Positions 34,361-44,418 of a stretch of DNA of 64,000 bases are shown here, piece after piece. Source of the stretch: Thermasporomyces composti (GTDB taxonomy: Bacteria; Actinomycetota; Actinomycetes; Propionibacteriales; Actinopolymorphaceae). The stretch covers positions 4,308,515-4,372,514 of the forward strand of contig NZ_QTUC01000001.1 in assembly GCF_003386795.1 (NCBI RefSeq). Direction: 5' to 3'. Under the pieces are notes generated by a model, which had not been told where the DNA came from, made no database searches, and was given only the letters and a program-made list of their open reading frames with translations. Each line of letters opens with the position of its first letter. The first letter of the stretch is position 1. A program made the translations under genes and the position numbers.

Positions 34361-35461
34361 ATGCCGTCGAGCGACGTTCCGGACGACCGTCTCCCTGACA
34401 TTCCCGACGACGGGGTGCCGCAGGACCTCCCCGACGACATCCGTCCGTTCCGGGCCGGCGAACAGGTGCGTCTGGAGGACCCCAAGGGGCGCCACCACCT
34501 GGTCACCCTCGAGCCCGGGCGGACCTTCCACACCCACCGGGGCGGGGTCGCCCTCGACGAGCTGATCGGCAAACCGGAGGGTGTGGTCGTCACCTCCAGC
34601 GGCGGCGTGCCGTACTTGGCGCTGCGCCCCCTGTGGTCCGATTACGTCCTCGCCATGCCGCGCGGAGCGACCATCGTCTACCCGAAGGACGCCGGTCAGA
34701 TCCTGATCGCCGCCGACATCTTCCCGGGCGCGCACGTCATCGAGGCCGGCGCCGGCTCTGGGTCGCTCACGTGCGCCTTGCTGCGCGCCGTCGGACCCAC
34801 CGGACGCGTCACCTCCTACGAGCGCCGGGACGACTTCGCGCTGATCGCCCGCCGTAATGTCGAACGATTCTTCGGGGAGTCCCCGTCCACCTGGCACCTC
34901 GTCGTCGGTGACGTCGCTGAGGCGCCGACCGAGCCGCGAGCTGACCGCATCGTGCTCGACCTGCTCGCCCCCTGGGACTGCCTGCCGTGGGCCGCGGCCA
35001 CCCTCCGCCCCGGTGGAGTCTTGTGCTGCTACGTCGCGACGACCACCCAGCTGGGTCGGCTCGTGGAGACGGTGCGGGCCCATGGCGGCTTCACCGAGCC
35101 GATCTCCAGTGAGACGTTGGTGCGCACCTGGCACATCGAGGGGCTGTCGATTCGGCCCGACCACCGGATGGTGGGGCACACCGGCTTCCTCATGACGACG
35201 CGTCGGCTCGCGCCGGGAGTCACGGCGCCACGCCGCCGACGGCGCCCAGCACCAGGCGCCTACGGGGAGGACTACACCGGTCCGCGCCCCGACGCGCCCT
35301 CTCTCACGTCAGAGCCGTCACCGGCGCCCACCTCACCGGCCCCGCGTGCCTCGACGCCGGCCGAGAACGAGTCCTGCGGTCACGAGGCTGACCCGAAGCT
35401 GGCCGGCCGGCGGACTGACGACGCGGTAAGACCCGAGCAGACCGCACCCGAGAACGACTGA
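34361..35461 (+). CDS. trmI: tRNA (adenine-58-N1)-methyltransferase
   Basis: A 366-residue SAM-dependent methyltransferase of the TrmI family that makes m1A58 in the T-loop of tRNA. An N-terminal beta domain (about 20-110) precedes a Rossmann domain with the SAM motif VIEAGAGSGSLTCALL (about 125-140), and catalytic-side LDLLAPWDCLPW (about 200). The last 80 residues are Pro/Ser/Glu-rich and probably disordered, longer than the M. tuberculosis protein (about 280). The start ATG 34361 lies 7 bases after a -10 hexamer; an in-frame GTG at 34343 would overlap that hexamer. It precedes the proteasomal ATPase, a standard actinobacterial order. Confidence 0.92.
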   Translation: MPSSDVPDDRLPDIPDDGVPQDLPDDIRPFRAGEQVRLEDPKGRHHLVTLEPGRTFHTHRGGVALDELIGKPEGVVVTSSGGVPYLALRPLWSDYVLAMPRGATIVYPKDAGQILIAADIFPGAHVIEAGAGSGSLTCALLRAVGPTGRVTSYERRDDFALIARRNVERFFGESPSTWHLVVGDVAEAPTEPRADRIVLDLLAPWDCLPWAAATLRPGGVLCCYVATTTQLGRLVETVRAHGGFTEPISSETLVRTWHIEGLSIRPDHRMVGHTGFLMTTRRLAPGVTAPRRRRRPAPGAYGEDYTGPRPDAPSLTSEPSPAPTSPAPRASTPAENESCGHEADPKLAGRRTDDAVRPEQTAPEND

Positions 35462-35592
35462 CAGCAGACGTCGCGACGCGTCTCTTCCGCACTCGCGCCT
35501 CTTCCGTATTCCGTACTGTGGAAGGCTCGAGACTTCCCATCGAGACAATAACCACATTTCGCCACCGGATCGTGACGTTCTGCCTTGTGGGT

Positions 35593-35623
35593 ATGACGTC
35601 GTGTCGCCTCGGAGATATAGGGT
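35593..35623 (+). promoter_or_regulatory. Likely promoter of the proteasomal ATPase gene
   Basis: ATGACG at 35593-35598 and TAGGGT (within TATAGGGT) at 35618-35623 are spaced by 19 bases, about 90 bases ahead of the start. This implies a long leader, unlike the neighbouring genes. Confidence 0.5.
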
Positions 35624-35670
35624 CTAAGGCGTCGGCGCAGTAGCTCGCGGCAACCGCGAACCGGCGTCGA

Positions 35671-35693
35671 CCATGGGTGTCCATGGACCATGG
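35671..35693 (+). repeat. Three CCATGG sites just before the arc/mpa start
   Basis: CCATGG occurs at 35671-35676, 35681-35686 and 35688-35693, within the leader and 19 bases before the chosen GTG. Pairs of these self-complementary blocks could form a hairpin near the ribosome site GGGGAGGTGAGGG. Confidence 0.6.
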
Positions 35694-35711
35694 ACTGGGG
35701 AGGTGAGGGAC

Positions 35712-37463
35712 GTGCCCGCACACGATGACCAGCGTGCGGCGCGCTCGCCGGACGAGCTCGCCAGCCAGATCACCTACCTCGAAGAAGAGGTTGCCGCACT
35801 TCGGCGCCGCCTTGCCGAGCAGCCGCGAGAGACCCGTCAGCTAGAGCAGCGGCTCGCTGAGACCCAGGCGATGCTCGCCAACGTCACGGCCCAGAACGAA
35901 CGCCTCGCCGCGACTCTGCGCGAGGCGCGCGAGCAAATCGTCACGCTGAAGGAGGAGGTCGACCGGCTCGCTCAGCCCCCCGCGAGCTTCGGCGTCTTCA
36001 TCTCCGCCAACGACGACGGAAGTGTCGACGTCTTCACCGGCGGTCGCAAGCTTCGGGTGAACGTCAGCCCGAGCGTCGACGTCAGCGAGCTGCGGCCGGG
36101 CCAGGAGGTCATGCTCAACGAGTCGTTCAACGTCGTCCGCGCGCTCGGCTACGAGCGGGTGGGTGAGGTGGTCATGCTCAAGGAGCTGCTCGACGACGGT
36201 GAACGAGCGCTGGTCATCGGCCACACCGACGACGAACGCATCGCCCGACTCGCTGAGCCGCTGCGCGACACCCCCATTCGGGCCGGTGATTCGCTGCTGT
36301 TCGAACCACGTTCGGGCTACGTCTACGAACGCATCCCCAAGACCGAGGTCGAAGAGCTCATCCTCGAAGAGGTTCCCGACGTTCGGTACGAGGACATCGG
36401 CGGCCTCCGCAACCAGATCGAGCAGATCCGGGACGCGATCGAGCTGCCGTACCTGCACGCCGACCTCTTCCGCGAGCACCGTCTCAAGGCTCCGAAAGGC
36501 GTCCTCCTCTACGGGCCCCCTGGCTGCGGAAAGACCCTCATCGCGAAGGCAGTCGCCAACTCGTTGGCGAAGCAAGTGGCGGCCCGCGACGCCAAGACCG
36601 AGGGGAAGAGCTACTTCCTCAACATCAAGGGTCCGGAGCTGCTCAACAAGTACGTCGGCGAGACCGAACGCCACATTCGTCTCGTCTTCCAGCGGGCGCG
36701 GGAGAAGGCCAGCGAAGGTACTCCCGTCATCGTCTTCTTCGACGAGATGGACTCGCTCTTCCGGACCCGAGGTTCGGGCGTGTCCTCCGATGTCGAGAAC
36801 ACCATCGTTCCCCAGCTGCTCTCCGAGATCGACGGCGTCGAAGGGCTGGAGAACGTCATCGTCATCGGCGCGTCCAACCGTGAGGACATGATCGACCCGG
36901 CCATCCTGCGGCCTGGACGACTCGACGTGAAGATCAAGATCGAGCGCCCGGACGCCGAGGCGGCGCGGGACATCTTCTCGAAGTACCTGACGCCTGACCT
37001 GCCCCTGCACCCCGACGATCTGGCGGAGTTCGGCGGCAACCGCGAGGCGTGCGTCCAGGCCATGATCCAGCGCGCCGTCGAGCGGATGTACGCCGAGCTC
37101 GACGAGAACCGCTTCCTCGAGGTCACCTACGCCAACGGCGACAAGGAAGTCCTCTACTTCAAGGACTTCAACTCCGGCGCGATGATCGAGAACATCGTCA
37201 ACCGCGCCAAGAAGATGGCCATCAAGGACTACCTCGAGCAGGGGCAGAAGGGCTTGCGAGTGCACCACCTGCTCCAGGCCTGCGTCGACGAGTTCAAGGA
37301 GAACGAGGACCTGCCCAACACCACCAACCCCGACGATTGGGCTCGGATCTCGGGCAAGAAGGGCGAGCGGATCGTCTTCATCCGCACCCTGGTCCAGGGC
37401 AAGGAGGGCGCCGAGGCCGGCCGGTCCATCGACACGGTCGCCAACACCGGCCAGTACCTCTGA
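35712..37463 (+). CDS. mpa: Proteasome-associated AAA ATPase (ARC/Mpa)
   Basis: A 583-residue hexameric unfoldase that captures Pup-tagged proteins and threads them into the 20S proteasome. Order of parts: N-terminal coiled coil (about 15-80, [15 protein letters not shown] and ALRE repeats) that binds Pup; two OB-fold rings (about 85-235); AAA domain with Walker A GPPGCGKT at 268-275 and Walker B FFDEMD (D344, E345); and a C-terminus ending QYL, the tripeptide that docks into the PrcA ring. The length matches ARC family members (about 590-610). GTG 35712 is chosen for its GTGAGGGA site. A 15-base-arm terminator follows the stop, so it is a separate transcript from dop-pup. Confidence 0.96.
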   Translation: MPAHDDQRAARSPDELASQITYLEEEVAALRRRLAEQPRETRQLEQRLAETQAMLANVTAQNERLAATLREAREQIVTLKEEVDRLAQPPASFGVFISANDDGSVDVFTGGRKLRVNVSPSVDVSELRPGQEVMLNESFNVVRALGYERVGEVVMLKELLDDGERALVIGHTDDERIARLAEPLRDTPIRAGDSLLFEPRSGYVYERIPKTEVEELILEEVPDVRYEDIGGLRNQIEQIRDAIELPYLHADLFREHRLKAPKGVLLYGPPGCGKTLIAKAVANSLAKQVAARDAKTEGKSYFLNIKGPELLNKYVGETERHIRLVFQRAREKASEGTPVIVFFDEMDSLFRTRGSGVSSDVENTIVPQLLSEIDGVEGLENVIVIGASNREDMIDPAILRPGRLDVKIKIERPDAEAARDIFSKYLTPDLPLHPDDLAEFGGNREACVQAMIQRAVERMYAELDENRFLEVTYANGDKEVLYFKDFNSGAMIENIVNRAKKMAIKDYLEQGQKGLRVHHLLQACVDEFKENEDLPNTTNPDDWARISGKKGERIVFIRTLVQGKEGAEAGRSIDTVANTGQYL

Positions 37464-37487
37464 GGCTCCGGCAACGAACCGGCTCCC

Positions 37488-37522
37488 GTGGGGCGACGAC
37501 GCTCGCGGCGTCGTCGCCCCAC
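37488..37522 (+). terminator. Terminator hairpin after arc/mpa
   Basis: Perfect 15-base arms GTGGGGCGACGACGC and complement with a five-base loop lie 25 bases after the stop. No T-run follows, as is common in actinobacteria. Confidence 0.85.
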
Positions 37523-37624
37523 CTGTGTCATGGCTCGAGGCGATCGCGCCGCGAGACCACCCTTCCGCTCCCGTCCCCGGCGAGGTTCGCCGGTGGAGCA
37601 GAGAAGTCGGTGGCTGTCGCGTTC

Positions 37625-37727
37625 ACACGTGGTGGCTGAGGCGCTGGGCCCGGGTTGCCCGACACACCTCATTCGTCCGGATGGCCGTCCGGAGCCGCTC
37701 GGCCCCTCGGCGACACGTGGTGGCTGA
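37625..37727 (+). repeat. 15-base direct repeat upstream of dop
   Basis: The sequence ACACGTGGTGGCTGA occurs exactly at 37625-37639 and 37713-37727, 88 bases apart, between the mpa terminator and the dop -10. A small hairpin TCCGGA-six bases-TCCGGA (37676-37693) lies between the copies. The rest of the 327-base gap has no gene. Confidence 0.7.
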
Positions 37728-37778
37728 CCCAACATCCCCCGGCTGTGGATGTGCCGGCCGATGCGCGATGTGTCCGGG

Positions 37779-37784
37779 TAGCCT
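37779..37784 (+). promoter_or_regulatory. -10 element TAGCCT of dop
   Basis: It ends 6 bases before ATG 37791. Confidence 0.5.
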
Positions 37785-37790
37785 CGAGTC

Positions 37791-39302
37791 ATGAGCGTGC
37801 ATCGGGTCATGGGGATCGAGACCGAGTACGGGATCTCCGTCGCTGGCCAGCCGACCGTGAACCCGATGCTTTCCTCATCCCAGGTGGTCAACGCCTACGC
37901 CGGCCAGGTCATGCGGACCCGGCGAGCCCGCTGGGACTTCGAGGAGGAGAACCCACTCCGCGACGCTCGAGGGTTCGACCTCGCCCGGGAGTTCGCCGAC
38001 GAGAGCCAGCTCACGGACGAAGAGGTCGGGCTGGCCAACGCGATCCTGACCAACGGCGCCCGCCTGTACGTCGACCACGCTCACCCCGAGTACTCCTCCC
38101 CGGAGGTCACCAACCCCCGGGATCTCGTCCTCTGGGACAAGGCGGGTGAGCGGGTGATGCTCGAGGCGTCCCGCCGGACGGCCGAGCCGCCGTTGTCGAC
38201 GCCGATCCTGCTGTACAAGAACAACACCGACAACAAGGGCGCGTCCTACGGCTGCCACGAGAACTACCTGATGTCCCGGGCCACGCCGTTCGCCGACATC
38301 GTGCGCAACCTGACGCCCTTCTTCGTCACCCGTCAGGTCTTCTGCGGCGCGGGTCGGGTCGGCATCGGTCAGGATGGCAGCCGCGCAGGCTTTCAAATCA
38401 GTCAGCGAGCCGACTTCTTCGAGGTCGAGGTCGGCCTGGAGACGACGCTCAAACGTCCCATCATCAACACCCGGGACGAGCCGCACGCCGACGCCGACAA
38501 GTACCGTCGGCTTCACGTCATCATCGGTGACGCGAACCTGTCCGAGATCGCGACCTACCTGAAGGCCGGGACCACCGCCTTGGTGCTGTCGATGATCGAG
38601 GACAACTTCCTCACTGTCGACCTGACGTTGGAGCATCCGGTCTCGTCGCTCCACGAGGTGTCGCACGACCCGAGCCTGAAGCATCTGCTCACGCTCAAGA
38701 ACGGCCGGAAGCTCACCGCCGTCCAGGTCCAGATGGAGTACCTCGACAACGCCCGGAAGTACGTCGAGGATCGGATGGGCTCCGACGTCGATCCCATGAC
38801 CCGCGACGTGTTGGACCGCTGGGAGTCGGTGCTGACCCGACTGGAGTCCGACCCAATGTCGCTCAGCCGGGAGCTGGACTGGGTGGCGAAGCTGTCGCTG
38901 CTCGAGCAGTACCGCGAACGCGACGGCCTGGACTGGAGTAGCCCGAAGCTCCAGCTGATCGACCTGCAGTACTCCGACCTGCGGCCGGAGCGCGGTCTCT
39001 ACCGACGGTTCGTCCAGCGCGGTCGGATGGAGCGGCTCGTCACCGACGAGGAGATCGAGGCGGCCGTCCACAACCCACCGGAGGACACCAGGGCCTACTT
39101 CCGCGGTCGCTGCCTCGCCCAGTACGCCGAGCACGTCGCCGCCGCGTCGTGGGACTCAGTGATCTTCGACCTGCCCGGCCACGAGTCGCTGCAGCGGGTC
39201 CCGACGTTGGAGCCGCTGCGGGGCACTCGGGCGCACGTGGGGGAGCTGCTCGACCGCTGTCGCACCGCCGAGGAGCTCGTCCGCGCCATCACCGGCGGCT
39301 GA
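37791..39302 (+). CDS. dop: Pup deamidase/depupylase (Dop)
   Basis: A 503-residue carboxylate-amine-ligase-fold enzyme that deamidates the Pup C-terminal glutamine to glutamate and also removes Pup from targets. It is assigned to Dop rather than PafA because of the Dop-specific insert after the first strand (about residues 38-65, [17 protein letters not shown]), the longer length and the C-terminus [24 protein letters not shown]. Active-site residues visible are E10 in GIETEYG and D95 in [13 protein letters not shown]/Mg binding motifs such as [19 protein letters not shown] follow near 225. A -10 hexamer ends 6 bases before the ATG. It is followed by pup after 255 bases. Confidence 0.95.
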   Translation: MSVHRVMGIETEYGISVAGQPTVNPMLSSSQVVNAYAGQVMRTRRARWDFEEENPLRDARGFDLAREFADESQLTDEEVGLANAILTNGARLYVDHAHPEYSSPEVTNPRDLVLWDKAGERVMLEASRRTAEPPLSTPILLYKNNTDNKGASYGCHENYLMSRATPFADIVRNLTPFFVTRQVFCGAGRVGIGQDGSRAGFQISQRADFFEVEVGLETTLKRPIINTRDEPHADADKYRRLHVIIGDANLSEIATYLKAGTTALVLSMIEDNFLTVDLTLEHPVSSLHEVSHDPSLKHLLTLKNGRKLTAVQVQMEYLDNARKYVEDRMGSDVDPMTRDVLDRWESVLTRLESDPMSLSRELDWVAKLSLLEQYRERDGLDWSSPKLQLIDLQYSDLRPERGLYRRFVQRGRMERLVTDEEIEAAVHNPPEDTRAYFRGRCLAQYAEHVAAASWDSVIFDLPGHESLQRVPTLEPLRGTRAHVGELLDRCRTAEELVRAITGG

Positions 39303-39486
39303 GCCGAGCTCGGCACGGCGCTGGGGCCCGCGCTGGCCGTGACGGCAGGCCCGGCGCCTCCCACGACCCTCCTGACATCGACCTCCGACCTCGCGAAGGC
39401 CGGACCGGCGGGGAAGAGCTCCGCGGATGAGTGGCCGGTGTTGATCGTGGGCACGCGGGTACCTGCCTGACGTCGGCGCGCGCTTG

Positions 39487-39492
39487 TAGGGT
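39487..39492 (+). promoter_or_regulatory. Possible -10 element TAGGGT of pup
   Basis: TAGGGT lies 65 bases before the pup ATG, with CTGAC 15 bases upstream as a weak -35. If used, pup has its own promoter besides dop read-through. The rest of the 255-base gap 39303-39557 shows no gene. Confidence 0.4.
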
Positions 39493-39557
39493 CAAAGAAG
39501 ACCACCCGACCGTGACGGGACGGTCCAGGCGTGGAGCGGCTGGGAAGGTTGGTCGGT

Positions 39558-39770
39558 ATGGCACACGAAGGTGGCGGGCAGCGGCACAGAACGCCCCGGA
39601 AGACCTCCGAGGAGGAGGAGCTCACCCAGGTCGAGCCCAGTGAGGCCGCGAAGGAGCGCAAGGAGAAGATCGACGAGGAGGTCGATTCGATTCTGGACGA
39701 GATCGACGAGGTTCTTGAGGAGAACGCCGAAGACTTCGTTCGGAGCTTCGTCCAGAAAGGTGGCCAGTAG
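39558..39770 (+). CDS. pup: Prokaryotic ubiquitin-like protein Pup
   Basis: A 70-residue, highly charged, intrinsically disordered modifier that is joined by PafA through its C-terminal side chain to lysines of substrates. The C-terminus is FVRSFVQKGGQ: the di-glycine followed by glutamine means it must first be deamidated by Dop to the GGE form. The middle (about 35-60) has the coil-forming EEVDSILDEIDEVLEENAEDFV that docks to ARC/Mpa. ATG 39558 gives the family N-terminus MAHEGGGQ; an upstream in-frame start at 39531 is rejected. GGAAGG is the ribosome site. A strong hairpin 27 bases after the stop ends the unit before prcB. Confidence 0.97.
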   Translation: MAHEGGGQRHRTPRKTSEEEELTQVEPSEAAKERKEKIDEEVDSILDEIDEVLEENAEDFVRSFVQKGGQ

Positions 39771-39796
39771 GGCGGACCCGAGGGTCCGACACGTAC

Positions 39797-39828
39797 GCGT
39801 CGCCGCCCGCCCCCGCGGGCGGCGACGC
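39797..39828 (+). terminator. Terminator hairpin after pup
   Basis: Perfect 14-base arms GCGTCGCCGCCCGC and complement with a CCCC loop. It separates pup from the prcB-prcA unit, so the core proteasome needs its own promoter within 39829-39944, where TATGTT at about 39886 is a candidate. Confidence 0.85.
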
Positions 39829-39944
39829 CGATATGGGCCGATCGCGTCGGACGTGAAGCCTTGTACCACCGAGGACGGCGCAGTCGGTATGTTCCACCGT
39901 GAACCGGCACCTCGCCGGCAAACACACCGTCTGGAAGGAGATGT

Positions 39945-40814
39945 GTGGGCACCGATCGAGCAGGCGCCGGGCGTCTTCCTGATGCCCTCTTGGCCCCAGG
40001 GACGTCGTCGTTCGTCGACTTCCTCGCGGCCTACGCCCCCGACCTACTCCCTGGGCGGCGGGCGCACGCTGGCGCCCCGTCGGCCGATGAGATCCCGCAC
40101 GGCACCACCATCGTGGCGTCGTGTTTCGATGGCGGCGTCGTCATGGCTGGTGACCGTCGGGCCACCGCTGGCAACCTCATCGCCGTCCGCGACGTGGAGA
40201 AGGTCTTCCAGGCCGACGAGTACTCCGTGGTGGGCTACGCCGGCAGCGCGGGAATCGGCGCGGAGCTGATCCGGCTGTTCCAGGTCGAGCTGGAGCACTA
40301 CGAGAAGCTCGAGGGCGTCACCTTGTCGATGGAGGGCAAGGCCAACCGGCTCGGCATGCTGCTGCGCACCAACCTCGGCCTTGCCATGCAGGGGCTGGCG
40401 GCCGTCCCGCTCTACGCCGGCTACGACCTGGAGCTCGGCAAGGGCCGGATCTTCTCCTACGACATCACCGGCGGCCGCTACGAGGAACAGCGGTTCCACG
40501 CCATCGGGTCGGGCTCCCTGTTCGCTCGTGGCGCGCTGAAGAAGCTCTACCGTGAGGAGGCCAGCCAGGAGGAGGCGGTGGCGGCGTGCCTGCAGGCGCT
40601 CTACGACGCCGCCGACGACGACTCCGCCACCGGCGGCCCCGACGTGATGCGGCGGATCTACCCGCTGGTGGCCGTCGTGACCGACGCGGGCTTCCAGCGC
40701 GTACCCGACGATGAGGTGGCCGCCCTCGTCGACCAGATGCTCGCGGGTCGCCGGCGCCGGCCTGACGGTCCGGTCGCCTCGCCGCTGCCAGAAGAGGAGG
40801 GTGGCGCGTCATGA
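39945..40814 (+). CDS. prcB: Proteasome beta subunit
   Basis: A 289-residue Ntn-hydrolase that forms the proteolytic inner rings of the 20S core. The first 53 residues are a propeptide that is cut autocatalytically to expose the nucleophile T54 in HGTTIVA; K86-type and D70-type catalytic partners are within [14 protein letters not shown]. The remaining sandwich fold is complete ([25 protein letters not shown]). The GTG 39945 is preferred with GGAAGGAG just upstream; an ATG at 39941 is out of frame. Its final codons overlap prcA by four bases (ATGA), so both subunits are made in balanced amounts. Confidence 0.95.
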   Translation: MGTDRAGAGRLPDALLAPGTSSFVDFLAAYAPDLLPGRRAHAGAPSADEIPHGTTIVASCFDGGVVMAGDRRATAGNLIAVRDVEKVFQADEYSVVGYAGSAGIGAELIRLFQVELEHYEKLEGVTLSMEGKANRLGMLLRTNLGLAMQGLAAVPLYAGYDLELGKGRIFSYDITGGRYEEQRFHAIGSGSLFARGALKKLYREEASQEEAVAACLQALYDAADDDSATGGPDVMRRIYPLVAVVTDAGFQRVPDDEVAALVDQMLAGRRRRPDGPVASPLPEEEGGAS

Positions 40815-41584
40815 CGATGCCCTTCTACGTCTCGCCCGAGCAGCAGATGAAGGACCGGGCGGACTTCGCCCGGAAGAACATCGCCCGCGGCCGAGGTGTC
40901 GTCGTCCTGCAGTACGACAACGGCATTGTGCTGGTCGCGGAGAACCGCTCGCGCGCGCTGCACAAGATCAGCGAGATCTACGACCGGATCGCTTTCGCCG
41001 CGGTCGGGCGCTACAACGAGTTCGAGAACCTGCGCGTGGCTGGGCTGCGCAGCGCCGACATGCGTGGCTACGCCTACGACCGGCGCGACGTCACCGCCCG
41101 CGGTATCGCGAACTTCTATGCCCAGGTCCTGGGCACGATCTTCTCCTCGGTGGGGGAGAAGCCGTACGAGGTCGAGCTCTTCGTCGCCGAGGTCGGTGAG
41201 ACCGCGGAGGACGACCAGATCTACCGCCTGACCTACGACGGCTCCGTGGCCGATGAGCACGGGTACGCGGTCATGGGCGGATCGGCGGACCAGATCAACG
41301 CCTACCTCGAGCAGCGCTACCAGCCGGGCCTACCGCTGACGGACGCGCTCCAGCTCGCCGTCGCCGCCCTCGGCCAGGACGGCGACGGTCCTCGCACGCT
41401 CGACGCCAGCCAGCTCGAGGTGGCGATCCTCGACCGGACTCGCACGCAGAAGCGCAAGTTCCGGCGTTTGGTGGGCCAGACCCTGGAGCGGTTGCTCGCC
41501 ACCGGGTCCTCGGCTGAGGGCGGCTCCACGAACGGCGGCACGGCCTCGTCGTCCGGGTCCTCCAGGCCGGACACTGGTCCGTAG
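40811..41584 (+). CDS. prcA: Proteasome alpha subunit
   Basis: A 257-residue Ntn-fold protein that lacks the catalytic threonine and forms the gated outer rings of the 20S core. The N-terminus [23 protein letters not shown] begins with the gate helix that closes the pore and contacts the ARC/Mpa QYL tails. The body matches PrcA ([30 protein letters not shown]). The last 35 residues are Ser/Gly-rich and probably disordered, somewhat longer than in mycobacteria. It overlaps prcB by four bases and is followed by pafA after 71 bases, whose -10 lies in that gap. Confidence 0.95.
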   Translation: MTMPFYVSPEQQMKDRADFARKNIARGRGVVVLQYDNGIVLVAENRSRALHKISEIYDRIAFAAVGRYNEFENLRVAGLRSADMRGYAYDRRDVTARGIANFYAQVLGTIFSSVGEKPYEVELFVAEVGETAEDDQIYRLTYDGSVADEHGYAVMGGSADQINAYLEQRYQPGLPLTDALQLAVAALGQDGDGPRTLDASQLEVAILDRTRTQKRKFRRLVGQTLERLLATGSSAEGGSTNGGTASSSGSSRPDTGP

Positions 41585-41642
41585 TCCCATCACAAGCCGG
41601 AATCGACTTTCGATGCTCCGCCCCCAAACCGTCACGACGGCA

Positions 41643-41648
41643 TAGTGT
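41643..41648 (+). promoter_or_regulatory. -10 element TAGTGT of pafA
   Basis: It ends 7 bases before ATG 41656; two GTG codons between them are in frame but are not preferred. Confidence 0.5.
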
Positions 41649-41655
41649 GGTGACC

Positions 41656-43017
41656 ATGGACCGCCGCATCTTTGGCCTCGAGAACGAATACGGCGTCACC
41701 TGCACTTTCCGTGGCCAGCGGCGCTTGTCACCCGATGAGGTAGCCCGCTACCTCTTCCGTCGGGTGGTCTCCTGGGGGCGGAGCAGCAACGTCTTCCTCC
41801 GCAACGGCGCTCGCCTCTACTTGGACGTGGGGAGCCACCCGGAATACGCCACTCCGGAGTGCGACTCCATCACCGACCTGGTGACCCACGACAAGGCGGG
41901 CGAGCGCATTCTCGAGGGCCTCCTCGTCGACGCCGAGCGGCGGCTTCGCGAAGAGGGCATCGCCGGAGATGTCTACCTGTTCAAGAACAACACGGACTCA
42001 GCCGGCAACTCCTACGGCTGCCACGAGAACTACTTGGTGAGCCGGCACGGGGAGTTCTCCCGCCTGGCCGACGTTCTCATCCCGTTCCTCGTGTCGCGCC
42101 AGATCATCTGCGGCGCCGGCAAGGTCCTCCAAACTCCTCGAGGCGCGGTCTACGCCGTGAGCCAGCGCGCCGAGCACATCTGGGAAGGCGTCTCGTCGGC
42201 CACCACCCGATCGCGGCCGATCATCAACACCAGGGACGAGCCGCATGCGGACGCCGAGCGCTACCGTCGGCTCCACGTGATCGTGGGTGACTCCAACATG
42301 GCCGAGCCCACGACACTGCTCAAGATCGGTGCCACCGACCTGGTGTTGCGCATGGTGGAGTCCGGGCTGGTGCTGCGTGACCTGACCCTGGAGAACCCGA
42401 TTCGAGCCATCCGGGAGATCTCCCACGACATCACCGGCCGGCGCAAGGTGCGGCTGGCCAACGGTCGCGAGGCGAGCGCGCTGGAGATCCAGGAGGAGTA
42501 CTTCACCAAGGCCCGCGACTTCGTCGAGCGCCGGGATCTCGCCACCCCGACCGTCACCCGGGTGTTGGACTTGTGGGAGCGAACCCTCAAGGCGGTCGAC
42601 TCCGGCGACCTGTCTTTGGTGGAACGAGAGATCGACTGGGTGATCAAGTACCGGCTGCTGTCGCGCTACCGCGAGAAGCATGGTCTGTCGCTCAACAACC
42701 CTCGGCTGGCCCAGCTCGACCTCGCCTACCACGACATTCACCGGGACCGGGGTCTGTACTACCTCCTCGAGCGTCGTGGCGCGGTGACCAGGCTGACGAG
42801 CGACCTGGAGGTCTTCGAGGCCAAGTCGGTCCCACCGCAGACCACACGGGCCCGCCTGCGGGGCGAGTTCATCAAGCGTGCCCAGGAGCGCCGGCGGGAT
42901 TTCACCGTCGACTGGGTCCACCTGAAGCTGAACGACCAGGCACAGCGCACTGTCTTGTGCAAGGACCCGTTCCGCAGCGTGGACGAACGGGTCGAAAAGC
43001 TCATCCAGAGCATGTGA
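41656..43017 (+). CDS. pafA: Pup-protein ligase PafA
   Basis: A 453-residue carboxylate-amine-ligase-fold enzyme that activates the Pup C-terminal glutamate with ATP and attaches it to target lysines. The start [16 protein letters not shown] is the PafA pattern, with E9 in LENEYG and D57 in [15 protein letters not shown] as metal and catalytic carboxylates. [27 protein letters not shown] is conserved in both PafA and Dop, but the absence of the Dop insert after the first strand and the short C-terminus ending [18 protein letters not shown] identify the ligase. It stands after prcA with its own -10. Confidence 0.96.
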   Translation: MDRRIFGLENEYGVTCTFRGQRRLSPDEVARYLFRRVVSWGRSSNVFLRNGARLYLDVGSHPEYATPECDSITDLVTHDKAGERILEGLLVDAERRLREEGIAGDVYLFKNNTDSAGNSYGCHENYLVSRHGEFSRLADVLIPFLVSRQIICGAGKVLQTPRGAVYAVSQRAEHIWEGVSSATTRSRPIINTRDEPHADAERYRRLHVIVGDSNMAEPTTLLKIGATDLVLRMVESGLVLRDLTLENPIRAIREISHDITGRRKVRLANGREASALEIQEEYFTKARDFVERRDLATPTVTRVLDLWERTLKAVDSGDLSLVEREIDWVIKYRLLSRYREKHGLSLNNPRLAQLDLAYHDIHRDRGLYYLLERRGAVTRLTSDLEVFEAKSVPPQTTRARLRGEFIKRAQERRRDFTVDWVHLKLNDQAQRTVLCKDPFRSVDERVEKLIQSM

Positions 43018-43194
43018 GGCCGCCGGGCCCCTCGTCCTGGTCGCGTCGTCGGGCGTGTCCATCGGGACCTCGGACGGTCCGGCCGGGCGACACCCCTGGG
43101 GCATTCAGCGCCGTCTCAGCTTGGGGGTCTAGGGTCGTGGCTTGCCCTGCGTGGCGCTTGTCCACCTGTCCGTCGATCGCTGCGAGGTGCGCTC

Positions 43195-44166
43195 GTGCGT
43201 CGTCTGCTTGCCCTCCTCTTCAGCTCCCTCGTCCTCGTCGTGGCAGCTGGCTGCGGCTCCTCGTCCGATTCATCTGATTCGTCCGGTTCGCCCAAGCCGA
43301 AGACGGCGAGCCTCGACTCGGTGAAGGTCACCGGCGCACCAGACGAGAAGCCGAAGGTCGGCTTCCAGAAACCGTTCTCGGTGACCACGACGCAGTCCAA
43401 AGTGCTGCGGGACGGCGACGGTCCCACGCTCAAGGAGGGTCAGCAGATCGTCGTCGACTACGTCGGCATCAACGGGCGCGACCAGTCCGAGTTCGACTCC
43501 TCCTGGCAGCGCGGAGAACCGGCGGCGTTCAGCCTCAAGCGTGGCCAGCTCATCGACGGCTTCGTCACCGGCCTGGTCGGCAAGTCGGTGGGTGACCGCG
43601 TCCTCCTGGCCATCCCTCCCGAGGACGGCTACGGCGAGCAAGGAAACCCACAGGCCGGGATCGAGGGCACCGACACCCTGCTGTTCGTCATCGACGTCCG
43701 TGACGCCTACACGCCCCTGTCCAAGGCCGAGGGCGAGCAGGTGACGCCCCCGGAGGGCCTGCCCACCGTCGACGTGGACGAGAAGGGCATCCCGTCGTCG
43801 GTGAAGGTGCCGAAGACCGACGCACCCAAGGAACTCGTGGCCGCCCCGCTGATCCGTGGTGAGGGTGCGAAGGTGACGGCCGACTCGACGGTCACGCTCC
43901 ACTACACCGCCGTCAACTGGCGTACCGGCAAGGAGTTCGACTCCACCTGGAAGCGCGGCGCCTTCATCACCCTGCCCTTGCGGCAGACGCCGGTGAAGGG
44001 TCTGAGCGAAGGACTGGTCGACCAGACCGTGGGCTCGCGTGTGCTGCTGGTCCTTCCACCCGACAAAGGGCTGGGCCAGGACATCCCCGAGGCGGACCTG
44101 AAGAAGACCGACACCCTGGTCTTCGTCGTCGACATCCTCCACGCCCGGCAAGCCGACGCCGGCTAG
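43195..44166 (+). CDS. FKBP-type peptidyl-prolyl isomerase lipoprotein, two domains
   Basis: A 323-residue secreted lipoprotein with two FKBP folds. The signal peptide ends at the lipobox VVAAGC (C20) followed by a Ser/Asp-rich tether. Domain 1 (about 62-165) contains VVDYVGINGRDQSEFDSSW and LIDGFVTGLVGKSVGDRVLLAIPPEDGYG; domain 2 (about 205-320) repeats the pattern with LHYTAVNWRTGKEFDSTWKRG and GLSEGLVDQTVGSRVLLVLPPDKG. It should fold exported proteins at prolines outside the membrane. It sits between pafA and pafB, a common place in actinobacteria, but is not known to belong to pupylation. GTG 43195 is a moderately sure start. Confidence 0.9.
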   Translation: MRRLLALLFSSLVLVVAAGCGSSSDSSDSSGSPKPKTASLDSVKVTGAPDEKPKVGFQKPFSVTTTQSKVLRDGDGPTLKEGQQIVVDYVGINGRDQSEFDSSWQRGEPAAFSLKRGQLIDGFVTGLVGKSVGDRVLLAIPPEDGYGEQGNPQAGIEGTDTLLFVIDVRDAYTPLSKAEGEQVTPPEGLPTVDVDEKGIPSSVKVPKTDAPKELVAAPLIRGEGAKVTADSTVTLHYTAVNWRTGKEFDSTWKRGAFITLPLRQTPVKGLSEGLVDQTVGSRVLLVLPPDKGLGQDIPEADLKKTDTLVFVVDILHARQADAG

Positions 44167-44418
44167 GACGCCGACGGAGGTCGTGCGACCAGGTGGCCGC
44201 CAGGGGGCCGAGCGAGCGGCTGGACGTCCGGCGGCCCTCACCGCCGCGTCGTCTCTCCGTCGCCGCCGGGACGGCCGAGGCGTCCCATGACGCGATGTCG
44301 CGGGCACGTCGCGTCGGACAGATTTTGTCGCCGACGACGCCAGCGGCTGCGCTACGGTCACCGAGGTGGTCGCTACCGTGGTCGGGGACCGACCAAGCCA
44401 GGAGGGGGGTGAGCCACG

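Noticed and set aside
33011..35179. 722-codon open frame on the minus strand across the site-2 protease and trmI
   Set aside because: Shadow of the plus-strand genes; composition is His/Asp/Arg-rich without domains.
37791..39302. Assigning this gene as PafA
   Set aside because: The insert after the first strand and the C-terminus match Dop, while the gene at 41656 matches PafA.
43020..43110. Hairpin between pafA and the FKBP gene (GGACC/GGTCC)
   Set aside because: Five-base arms are expected by chance in DNA of this GC content.
44195..44236. Terminator after the FKBP gene (GGCCGCC/GGCGGCC arms)
   Set aside because: Arms are short and the loop is 28 bases, so it is too weak to claim.
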